Shown here in pieces: positions 7,431 through 16,400 of a stretch of 42,139 nucleotides of DNA; position 1 is the stretch's first letter; each line of letters opens with the position of its first letter. Made by a program: the position numbers and the translations under genes. The stretch is taken from NCBI GenBank assembly GCA_947625375.1, contig CANQOC010000019.1, positions 1 to 42,139 of the forward strand. Direction: 5' to 3'. The DNA comes from an uncultured Clostridia bacterium. GTDB lineage: Bacteria; Bacillota; Clostridia; Oscillospirales; Ruminococcaceae. Under the pieces are notes generated by a model, which saw only the letters and a program-made list of their open reading frames with translations, did not search any database and was not told where the DNA came from.

Positions 7431-8123
7431 ATGAACGGCTATCGCCTCGGAATAATCCTTTCGGTCATAATCTCGCTTATAATCTGCGGGACGCTTGCCG
7501 CCTGCGGCTCGATGGAGCGCGAAGGCGCCGCCTCGGACAGCACAGCCGATTCCTCATCGGCCGCACCGGCGCAGACAGAGCCGGAAGCAACCGTTCCGGA
7601 AGTTACAGAGCCGACATTCACCGAACCCGCCGGCACCGAACCGAGCGCAACGGAAGCCGAGCCTTCGGGTGCAGAGACCGAAGACCCGCAGCAGCCGGAG
7701 GATACCCCCGGCGACGAACCCGCGCCCGAGGATGCCGAAGTCCCCGAAGCGGCGGACCGCCAAGCCATAGTGGACGAAGCCGCCGCACAGCTCGGTGTAC
7801 CTTATAAGTCCGGCGGGAGCAGTCCCGAAGACGGCTTCGATTCCTCCGGATTCGTCTTTTACTGCATGAATTCCGCGGGATACAGCTTCCCGAGACAGAT
7901 TAAAAAACAGCTTGAAGCGGGCGAAAGAATCGCCTATAACGACCTTGCGGTCGGCGACGCCGTCTATTTTTCGGAAGACGAGGACGGCGAAGCGAGCTTC
8001 TGCGGAATATATGCCGGCGGCGGACTCCTGATTTATTCCCCCGTCCCCGACGACTTCGTCAAGACCGCGAACATCACCACAAACTATTGGACCTCGCGGT
8101 TTGTCACCGGCATCCGCCCCTAA
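7431..8123 (+). CDS. Lipoprotein with degenerate NlpC/P60 domain (predicted pseudoenzyme)
   Basis: This is a 230-residue secreted lipoprotein. Residues 1-25 are a signal peptide ending in the lipobox LAAC, so Cys25 would be lipidated and the protein held on the outer face of the membrane. Residues 26-105 are a low-complexity linker rich in Glu, Pro, Thr and Ala. Residues 108-230 align with the NlpC/P60 peptidoglycan endopeptidase fold: LGVPYKSGG, GFDSSGFVFY, FPRQIKKQ, DLAVGDAVYF and GIYAGGG. The catalytic residues are missing. The family motif DCSG is DSSG here (Ser138 in place of Cys). The HVGIY histidine is Phe190 (FCGIY), and the third polar residue, usually His in the following strand, is Tyr202. 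A role in binding rather than cutting peptidoglycan is inferred. It has its own promoter and terminator. Confidence 0.9.
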   Translation: MNGYRLGIILSVIISLIICGTLAACGSMEREGAASDSTADSSSAAPAQTEPEATVPEVTEPTFTEPAGTEPSATEAEPSGAETEDPQQPEDTPGDEPAPEDAEVPEAADRQAIVDEAAAQLGVPYKSGGSSPEDGFDSSGFVFYCMNSAGYSFPRQIKKQLEAGERIAYNDLAVGDAVYFSEDEDGEASFCGIYAGGGLLIYSPVPDDFVKTANITTNYWTSRFVTGIRP

Positions 8124-8165
8124 AACACGACAGTTTCTTATTCCTCCTTACTTTCATTTTTTCTC

Positions 8166-8207
8166 AAAAAGCACCCGGAGCCCCGAAAGAGGCTCCGAGG
8201 CTTTTTT
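8166..8207 (+). terminator. Terminator after the NlpC-like lipoprotein gene
   Basis: A 7-bp CGGAGCC/GGCTCCG stem, extended by AAAAAGC/GCTTTTT outer pairs, is followed by six T. It sits about 43 bases after the stop codon. Confidence 0.85.
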
Positions 8208-8220
8208 ATGACAAAAAATC

Positions 8221-8249
8221 TTGACATCTTCGGCGCCGTATGCTAATAT
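8221..8249 (+). promoter_or_regulatory. Promoter of the TPP riboswitch-thiT transcript
   Basis: TTGACA (8221-8226) and TAATAT (8244-8249) are 17 bases apart. The riboswitch aptamer begins about a dozen bases after the -10 box. Confidence 0.82.
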
Positions 8250-8261
8250 ATCTTCTGTCAA

Positions 8262-8346
8262 AACAGGGGGGCCGGCGCGACCGGCTGAGATAGGGATGAT
8301 GTCCCTGACCCTTAACCTGATACGGTTAGTACCGGCGTAGGGAGCT
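8262..8346 (+). promoter_or_regulatory. TPP (thiamine pyrophosphate) riboswitch
   Basis: The conserved THI-element segments are present in order: GGGG-CC, the CTGAGA box that binds the pyrimidine ring, ACCCTTAACCTGAT, and GTACCGGCGTAGGGA. The CCGGC/GCCGG and GGGA/TCCC helices can form. It lies between a strong promoter and thiT, so thiamine uptake is expected to fall when TPP is plentiful. How the signal is passed on is unclear: a GGGGC/GCCCC hairpin (8393-8413) lies just before the ribosome binding site and could affect translation, but no clean terminator was found. Confidence 0.95.
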
Positions 8347-8434
8347 TTTGCTTAATACACTTTACTTTGCCTTCAGGAATGACATCATTTCCGGGGCGCT
8401 TTTTTTGCCCCAAAAAGAAAGGATGGTTATTACC

Positions 8435-9019
8435 ATGAAAAACAAAAAACTTGTAGCGCTCGTCGAGGGCGCGGTGATGGTCGCTCTGGCGACGGTTCTC
8501 TGCTTCATCAGAATCGTCAAGTTCCCTTGGGGCGGCTCGGTAACTCTTCTCTCAATGCTTCCGATTACCCTTTACGGCATCCGCCGCGGGGTGAAGTGCG
8601 GACTTTTGGCGGCATTCGTCTTCTCGCTCGTACAGTTCCTGCAGGGCGTAATGGACGGCCTCTTCGGCTGGGGCCTGACCGGCGGAATGCTAATCGCCTG
8701 CATTCTCTTTGACTACATCGTCGCGTTCACCGTCCTCGGGCTCTCCGGCGTCTTCGGAAACAAGAGCTTCGGCGGAATGGTCGCCGGAACGGTTCTCGCA
8801 ATCTTCCTCCGCTATGTGAGCCACGTCATAAGCGGCGCCGCCGTCTGGCACTCGGTCGGAATGATTTGGGAGGCATTCTCCACCGAAAACGAGTGGATTT
8901 ACAGCATCGTCTACAACGGCGTTTACATGGGCGTCGAGCTTGTCCTCACCGTCGCCGTCACCGTTCTGCTCCTCAAGCTTCCCCAGACCAAGCAGTTCTT
9001 TGTCCCGAAGGAATCATAA
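8435..9019 (+). CDS. thiT: Thiamine-specific substrate-binding subunit of an ECF transporter
   Basis: This is a hydrophobic protein of 194 residues with about six membrane segments, the normal size for ThiT (YuaJ). ThiT binds thiamine in the membrane and works with the shared energy-coupling module (EcfT and two ATPases), which is not encoded here. Family marks include the N-terminal LVALVEGAVMVALATVL helix, the GxRRGxKxGLLAAFVF segment, FDYIVAFTVLGL and the C-terminal YNGVYMGVELVL helix that helps form the thiamine pocket. The ATG at 8435 follows GAAAGGA at a usable distance. The frame extends to 8348, but that would start inside the leader directly after the riboswitch. Control by the TPP riboswitch fits the assignment. 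Confidence 0.95.
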   Translation: MKNKKLVALVEGAVMVALATVLCFIRIVKFPWGGSVTLLSMLPITLYGIRRGVKCGLLAAFVFSLVQFLQGVMDGLFGWGLTGGMLIACILFDYIVAFTVLGLSGVFGNKSFGGMVAGTVLAIFLRYVSHVISGAAVWHSVGMIWEAFSTENEWIYSIVYNGVYMGVELVLTVAVTVLLLKLPQTKQFFVPKES

Positions 9020-9030
9020 ATCCGAAAAAA

Positions 9031-9064
9031 GAAAAAGCAGGCTCCTCCGCGAACCTGCTTTTTT
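9031..9064. terminator. Bidirectional terminator between thiT and the apgM-like gene
   Basis: GAAAAAGCAGG and CCTGCTTTTT pair around a short loop, giving an A-run on the left and a T-run on the right. It can therefore end transcription from thiT on the plus strand and from the converging mutase gene on the minus strand. Confidence 0.88.
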
Positions 9065-9074
9065 TATTATGCTT

Positions 9075-10283
9075 TTACCCCTTGATAAACTTCTCAATCA
9101 GCATATGCCCGACCGGCGCATAGTTTCCGGTCGCCTTTGCCGACTCCTCACAAAGCTTTTCGACGCCCTTTGTCTCTCCCTTTTTGTGATAAATCATATA
9201 GGGGACGGGGTCGTTGGTGTGCGTCCTCAGAGCGAGCGGCGTCGGGTGGTCGGGGAGAATCATAATCTTATAGTCGTCATATTCCTCGAGCGCACTAAGG
9301 AGCGGAGCGAGGATTTTTTTGTCGATGAGCTCGATTGCCCTGACCTTGTTGTCAATCTCATATCTGTGGCCGCACTCGTCCGGCGCCTCGACGTGGATAT
9401 AAACGAAGTCCTGACCGCGCTTAAGCTCGTCAATCGCCGCCTGCGCCTTCCCCTCGAAGTTGGTGTCAAGGTACCCGGTCGCGCCCTCGACGTTCACGAC
9501 GTTCATTCCCGAAAACTTCCCTATTCCTTTTAAAAGGTCGACCGCGGATATCATCGACGCGTTGACGCCGAACTTGTCCTTGAAGGACGAAAGCGGCTTC
9601 CTGACCCCCTCGCCCCAGAACCACATCGAGTTTGCGGGGCACTCTCCCCTCTTTTGGCGCTCGATGTTGAGCGGGTGATTTTTGAGCACGTCATAGCTCT
9701 TCTTCATCATCTCATACAGCTTCCGGGCGTTCGGGTGCTTTGGGAGATATTCGCGAATCGGCTTTCCGGTGATGTCGTGCGGCGGGGTAAGCGTCCCGAC
9801 GTCGAGCGTGCCGTTGTTCCAGATAAGGCAGTGCCTGTAGCTGACGCCGGCATAAAGCGTAAACTCGTCATTGTCGAAGACCTCTTTCAGCGAGTCGACG
9901 ATAACCTTGGCGTCGGCGGTCGAAATGTCCCCCGCGCAGTAGTCGATAATCGTCTTGGCGTCATAGTCCTCCTCGTCCGACAGCGTCACGAGGTTGCAGC
10001 GGAACGAAACGTCTGTCGGCTTCATGTCTATTCCGATTGAGCCGGCCTCGAGGGGAGACCTCCCCGAATAATAGAGCGCGGGGTCATACCCCAGAACCGA
10101 AAGATTCGCGACGTCGCTCCCCGGCTTAAGTCCGTCCGCGACGGTCTTCACAAGGCCGACCTCCGCCTTTTTCGCCAGCATATCCATATTCGGCTTATCC
10201 GCCTTCGCCATCGGCGTAAACCCCCCGAGCTCGGGCACGGGATAGTCCGCCATGCCGTCGCAGAGCAATACAACGTATTTCAT
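9075..10283 (-). CDS. apgM: 2,3-bisphosphoglycerate-independent phosphoglycerate mutase, ApgM type
   Basis: This protein of 402 residues belongs to the alkaline phosphatase superfamily, ApgM branch. It would interconvert 3- and 2-phosphoglycerate with two metal ions and a phosphoserine intermediate. Seen in sequence: the first metal site LLCDGMADYP at the N-terminus, GSDVANLSVLGYDP with the candidate phosphorylated serine, RCNLVTL, HVEAPDECGHRYE and ILPDHPTP with further metal ligands. A related subfamily has been proposed to be a homoserine kinase; no threonine pathway genes are nearby, so the mutase call is preferred but not proven. The ATG at 10283 has AAGGAG seven bases upstream; the longer open frame to 10415 runs into promoter and repeat sequence and is not used. 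Confidence 0.88.
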   Translation of the reverse strand: MKYVVLLCDGMADYPVPELGGFTPMAKADKPNMDMLAKKAEVGLVKTVADGLKPGSDVANLSVLGYDPALYYSGRSPLEAGSIGIDMKPTDVSFRCNLVTLSDEEDYDAKTIIDYCAGDISTADAKVIVDSLKEVFDNDEFTLYAGVSYRHCLIWNNGTLDVGTLTPPHDITGKPIREYLPKHPNARKLYEMMKKSYDVLKNHPLNIERQKRGECPANSMWFWGEGVRKPLSSFKDKFGVNASMISAVDLLKGIGKFSGMNVVNVEGATGYLDTNFEGKAQAAIDELKRGQDFVYIHVEAPDECGHRYEIDNKVRAIELIDKKILAPLLSALEEYDDYKIMILPDHPTPLALRTHTNDPVPYMIYHKKGETKGVEKLCEESAKATGNYAPVGHMLIEKFIKG

Positions 10284-10315
10284 ACCAACACTCCTTAGAA
10301 AAAATTCTACGGGTA

Positions 10316-10344
10316 AGTATACCACACCGCCGAGGAAAATGCAA
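10316..10344 (-). promoter_or_regulatory. Promoter of the apgM-like gene
   Basis: On the minus strand TTGCAT (10339-10344) and TATACT (10316-10321) are 17 bases apart, ending 32 bases before the start codon. Confidence 0.8.
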
Positions 10345-10384
10345 GACGGCACCGCCCGTCCTGCAAAAATTTTTAATGCGCTTC

Positions 10385-10412
10385 TATCTTCTATCCTCCA
10401 ACCTCTGTCTTC
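10385..10412 (+). repeat. Four tandem heptamers of the YRNYYTC family
   Basis: Four 7-base units in phase (TATCTTC, TATCCTC, CAACCTC, TGTCTTC) lie in the gap between the divergent apgM-like and glucan synthase genes. Three are identical to units of the array at 213-282 or its relatives. Confidence 0.75.
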
Positions 10413-10481
10413 CATAAGCGCATATTTCCCCCAAAAACTGTCAACACTACCCTAAAAACCCTCCCGAAAGGAAGTATACCC

Positions 10482-13400
10482 ATGAAAAACGGCTCTTCCG
10501 GCGGCTTTACGACCCTCCACCGTCTCACCGCACAGACCTCGCGCAACGTCCGCGCACTGAAGCGCGCATACTCCGCCCTCTGCTCCGACGGCGCGGACAC
10601 CGAACCCGAGTCATTCTTTGCCGACAATTTTCACACCGTCCTCTCCGTCGGGACCCGCCCCGAAAAATCCCGCCCGAGCCGCCCGATTTACCTCCCCGAC
10701 GGCAAAACCCTCGCCGACGCCCTGATTGACGCCTCGGAGGACCGATTCCCCGACGCCGACTCCGTCCTGATGATTCTTCGGGGTGCGTTCGCCGGCCGCA
10801 GGGTCTACAGCAGCGAGGTCGAATACCTCAGACTCGAGCTCATAAGCTCCCTTGCCGCGCGAATACGCCGCTGTCTTCGCGAATCCGACCGTGAGCTTAT
10901 CCGCTTCGTCTGCCTCTTGGGGGATATCTCCGCCCTCGACTTCGTGCGCATAAACGACGTCCTCAACCCGGTCGCGCAAAAACTCTCCGCCGACCCCGTC
11001 TACCGAAAAAGCGACCCGAAGACCCGCCTGATGTACCGCGAGGCAATCTATAAGCGCGCCTCTGAGACCGGCGCCGATGAGCTTAAGCTCTGCGAGACCC
11101 TCTCGGGCGACGAGCTTATGTCCCTCGCGCTCGGAAAAAAGAGCGGTTCGCGCTCCGCCCTGATTGCCGCGTCATGCCTGATTGCCGCCTCGGCCGCGCT
11201 CTCTCTTTCAATCGCGTTTTTGGCGGGATTCCCCCTCGCCGCGCTTTTTCTCTTTCTTCCTGCGACCGAGGCCCTCCGCCCCCTTTCCGACATGATTCTT
11301 CGGTCGCGGCGTCCGCCGTCAAGGCTGATGCGCCTCGACCCGCGCTGTGAAGAGGTTTCCCGCGCAAAGACCGCAATCGTCCTCTCCGCCGCCGTCTTCG
11401 ACCCCGAGGACGCCGTCGGACTGTATTCAAAAATGCTCGGACTCCGCTGTTCAAACCCCGCCGACAACATTCAGATTTGCGCGCTGATTGACCTCTCGCC
11501 CGAACAGGTCCCGATGACCTCAGAGGACCGCGCCGTAATCGACAGCGTCGCCGAGACCGTCGAAAAGCTCAACTCATACGCCGGGCGGCGCTTTTCCGCG
11601 CTTATTCGCAAGAGGACCTTTTCCGAGACACAGCAGGAATACATGGGCGCATGCCGAAAGCGCGGCGCTCTCCTTGAAGCCGCAAGGTATATGCGCACCG
11701 GCAAGGGCGACTTCTGTTCAATGACCGGCTGCTTCTCCGACCTCGTCGGCGTCGAGTACATCTGTGCCGTCGACAGCGACACCCGCCCGCTGATGGACTC
11801 GATCCCCGAGCTTCTCTCGATAGCGCTCCACCCCGCAAACCGCGCCGAAATCTCGGACGGCGCCGTCGTCCGCGGCTATGGAATCGTCGCCCCGAGAATG
11901 TTGACCCGCCTCGGCGACTCGCTTAGCTCCGAGTTCTCCAAAAGCCTCGGCGGAATCGGCTCGCGTTCGAGCTATGACGAGGAATCCGCCGACTTATATC
12001 AAGACGTATTCGGCCGCGGCACCTTCTGCGGAAAGGGACTTATCAACGCCGAAGCGCTGATTCGCTGCACCGACAGCCTCTCGGGCGAGCGGATTTTATC
12101 CCACGACATCTTGGAGGGCGAGCTTTTAAGGACCGCATATGCCGGCGACATCTGTTTTACCGAGGGGTTCCCGAAGTCGCCCCAAAGCTATTACCGCCGC
12201 CTCGACAGGTGGATTCGCGGCGACTTCCAAAATCTCCCCGAAATCTTCTCCCGCCGCTTCGACGCCCTCTCGAAGCTCAAGCTTTCGGACAACCTCCGCC
12301 GAGCCGCAATTCCCCCGGCGGTCTTTTCGGCGTTTTTCCTCGGCTTTTTCGGGATTCCCGCGGGCGCCCTCATCTGCGGTCTTGCGCTCCTCCTCTGGCT
12401 CTTCCCGTCGGTCTGGGGGACGGCCTCTGCGCTCCTTCGCGGGCGATTTTTCGGACGCCGCTTCTATTCCGGACTGATAAGCTCGGCGTCACAAAGCGCG
12501 CGCTATATCCTCTACAGCGCCGTCATGCTCCCGACGCTCGCGGTAAAGTCGTTCGCCGCCGCCGTCACCGCCCTTTTCCGCCTCATGACCGGCCGCAAGC
12601 TCCTCGAATGGACGACCTCCGACTCATCCGACAAAAGCTCGCAGAATCCGATTGCTTTCTATATCCTCCCCGAGCTTTTAAGCCTGTCGCTCCTCCGCTC
12701 CCCCGACTACTTCATACGCCTCTTCGGCGCGCTGTTCTCGCTGATGCCCGCGCTTTTGGCGGTGAACCGCTCCGCGCCCGTTCCCTCGGGGTCTCCCCTC
12801 AGATACCGCGACACCCGCGAGCTCTCGCGCCAGACCGCCGACATGTGGGGATTCTTTGAAAACTACGTCACCCGCTCCGAAAACTTTCTCCCGCCCGACA
12901 ACGTACAGTTTTCTCCGGTATACCGCATCGCCCACCGCACCTCTCCGACCAACATCGGACTCTACCTGATATCCGCCCTCGCGGCGTTCGACCGCCGGCT
13001 TATAAGCTTCGACGCCCTCTGTGAGCGTCTCAAAAACACCCTCGGCACACTGTCCCGCCTCGAAAAATACCGCGGCAACCTCTATAACTGGTACGACACC
13101 GAGACCCTCGCGCTCTGCCCGCGCCCGTATGTCTCGAGCGTCGACAGCGGAAATTTCGTCTGCTGCCTTGTCGCGCTGAAAGAGGGACTTTCGGAACAGC
13201 GCAGTCCCGCCGCCGAGCCGATTATAAGGCGGATTGAAAGGCTGATTGACGAAACCGACCTCTCGGTCTTCTATGACCCCGTCCGCGGACTGATGTCAAT
13301 CGGCATCGACCCCTCGACCGGAAAACAGGACCGCTCGCACTACGACTGCCTTATGAGCGAGGCGCGGCTCACCTCGTTCTGGGCAATCGCCTCGCGGCAG

Positions 13401-16400
13401 GTCCCGAAGAGCCACTGGCAGCGCCTTTCGCGCTCGATGCTGAGGAGCGGATTCTTCGGCGGCGCGGCGTCATATTCCGGGACGATGTTTGAATACTATA
13501 TGCCCGAAATTTTTCTCAGAAGTCCCGAGGGTTCGCTGTCATACGAAAGCCTGCGATATGCCCTCTGGGTGCAGCGCCGCTATGCAAAAAGCCTTGACCG
13601 CCCTTTCGGGATATCCGAAAGCGGCTGCTACAGCTTCGACAGCGCTCTCAACTACCGCTATTCCGCCCACGGCGTCCCGAATACGGGGCTTCGCCGCGGA
13701 CTTGAACAAAGCTACGTCGTCTCGCCCTATTCGACATATATCTCGCTCTGCTTTTCCGGGAGCGACGGCGTCGAAAACCTGAGAAAGCTGATTCTTTACG
13801 GTATGTACGGCAGCTTCGGGTTCTATGAAGCTCTCGATTTCACGTCATCGGGGTCGGATAAACCCGAGCCTGTCCGAAGCTATATGGCCCACCATGTCGG
13901 AATGAGCATCGCAGCCGCCGATAACGTCCTCTTCGGCGGGATTATGCAGAAGCGGTTCATGAGAGACCTAAGGGTCAGGGGCGCGCTCGAGCTCCTCGAC
14001 GAGCGATTCCACCTCGGCACCGCCGTCTTTGAAAACGACTTAAGGCGGCCGAAGCCGTCCTCGCCCGAGCCGCGCGAATCCGAGACCGAGGTGATGACCT
14101 CGTTCGACCTTCGCTCCCCGCGAATGAAGCTTCTTTGCAACGGCGAATTAACGCTCGCTGTCGCCGACAGCGGCTGTTCACAGCTCCTCTACCGCTCAAA
14201 GAACGTCTTTCTGCGCACCCGCGACCCGCTCCGCCCGAAGGGGATTTTCTTCTTCATCAGCGACGGCGGACCCGCTCTCCCGTTTTCGATGCTCCCGGGG
14301 ACTGTCGCCGGCTCGGTCGCCGAATTTTCGGACGACTCGGCGACCTTTTACCGCAACACCTCCCGACTTGCCGCCGGAATGAAGATACGCCTTTGTGCCG
14401 ACATGCCCTGTGAACTCCGAAGCTTTGCCCTAAAAAACACCGACTCAAAAAAGCTCCCGGCGTCAATCGTCTGCTACGCCGACCCGTCTCTTTCGGACGA
14501 CGCCGACGAGGCCGCGCACCCGGCGTATTCAAAGCTGTTTCTGCGGCCTGAGCACGACCCCGAGTGGAACGCCGTCACCGTCACCCGCGTCCGCGAGGAC
14601 AAAAAAATATACCTCGGAATCGGCTTTGTCGAGGATATCCCCCTGACCGTGAGCTTTGACCGCGGCGAGGTCCTCGACCGCCCCGACGGCATCGAAGGAC
14701 TTATAACCCGCTTTAAGGATATCCCGCCGAGCGGCGTTTCGGTGCCCGATCCCTGTGTTTTCATCAGGGCGGAGGTCGAGCTTCCGCCGAGGTCGGACAC
14801 CGAAATAACGATGTTCACGGTCTGCGCCGACTCGCGCGAGGAGCTTATAAACCGGATTTCGTCGATTCGACGGAAACGCCCGAAATTCTCCGCCTCTCCC
14901 CGCCTCGACACCGCGCCCGGACGGGTTGCGGCGGCGCTTCTGCCGAAAATCCTCTTCGGACTGTCCGACAGCGATATCCGCCGCGAAGCAGTCTCAAAGA
15001 ACACCCTCCCGCTCCGCGCCCTCTGGGAGCTTTCGGTCTCGACCGACGTCCCGACGGTCCTTGTCGAGCTCAACGGACGCGGCGACGCCCAAAAGCTCTC
15101 GGCATACCTCGGCGCATATAAGCTCCTTCGCCTCTGCGGGATTAAAATCCAAGCGGTATTTTCCTTCGACGACGGCGGGCGGTACGAGCGCGAGCACTAT
15201 ACCGAGCTGATTTCGGCGGCAAGGGCGGAGGGTCTCGAGGCCTCGGTCTATTCGACCGGCGGAATACTCCCGCTCGACCTCTCGAAATCGCGGAGCGGAC
15301 TCCAAAATCTCTGCCGCGCGTTCGCGTGTCACATCTGTGCCGATGGCATAATCCCGCCGCCCGTCCCCGCCGCCGACACCGTCTATAAAAAAATTCTCCC
15401 CTCCCGCCCGACGCCGAGAGCGGTCGTATACCCCGTCGCCTGCGGGGGATTTTCGGGCGACAGCTATGTCATAAACGAAAAGCCGCCGCTCCCTTGGTGC
15501 CATATCCTCTCGAACCCCGTCTTCGGGACGCTTCTCTCCGAAGGCTCGCTCGGCTTCAGCTATGCGTTCAACTCCCGCGAGAACCGCCTCACCCCTTGGG
15601 ACAACGACCCCGAGCGCGACAACCTCGGCGAGCGCCTTATTCTCGACATCGGCGGGAAGTCCTTCGACCTCGTCCGAGGCTCGGCGGCGGTATTTTCGCC
15701 GTATAAGGCCGAATATTTCTCCGAGGGAGACGGCTTCCGAGCGTCCGTGACCGTCTCGGTCCCGTCCCGCGGAATGTGCAAAAAAATCGCGGTCCGGCTT
15801 CACCTCGCCGACCGCGCGACCCTGTCATATTACACCGAGCCCTGTATGGGACCCGACCGCTCGTCCTCGCGGCTGATTGTCCCGAAAAGATGCCCCGGCG
15901 GGGTAATTCTCTCGTCGCCCGCGTCCGAGGTCTCGGGACATATGGGCGTCCTCTGCGGCTCGCCGTCCGCCGCCGTGACCGACCGCACCGCCTTTCTCTG
16001 CGGCTCACGCGAGGAGTCGGTCAGTCCCTCGTCCGACCTCTGCGCCGCGCTCTGTTGCGACGTCTCGGGCGACGCCGAGACCGTCTTCTATCTGACCTAC
16101 GGACTCAGCGCCCGCGCCGCCGAGGAAATGCCGCGCCACTTTTCCGTCCAGACCGACACCCGCGAGCGGAAAATCACCGTCGAGACCTGCGACGCAGGCC
16201 TCGACCGGCTGATGAACGTCTGGCTTCGGTACCAAGCGCTGCACGCGCGCATCTGGGCGAGAACCGGCTTCTGGCAGTGCTCCGGCGCATACGGCTTCCG
16301 CGACCAGCTTCAGGACGCCGCCGGAATCGCGCAGGAGAACCCCGGAGTCCTGAAGACACAGATTCTCCGCTGCTGCGCCGCACAGTTCCGCGAGGGCGAC

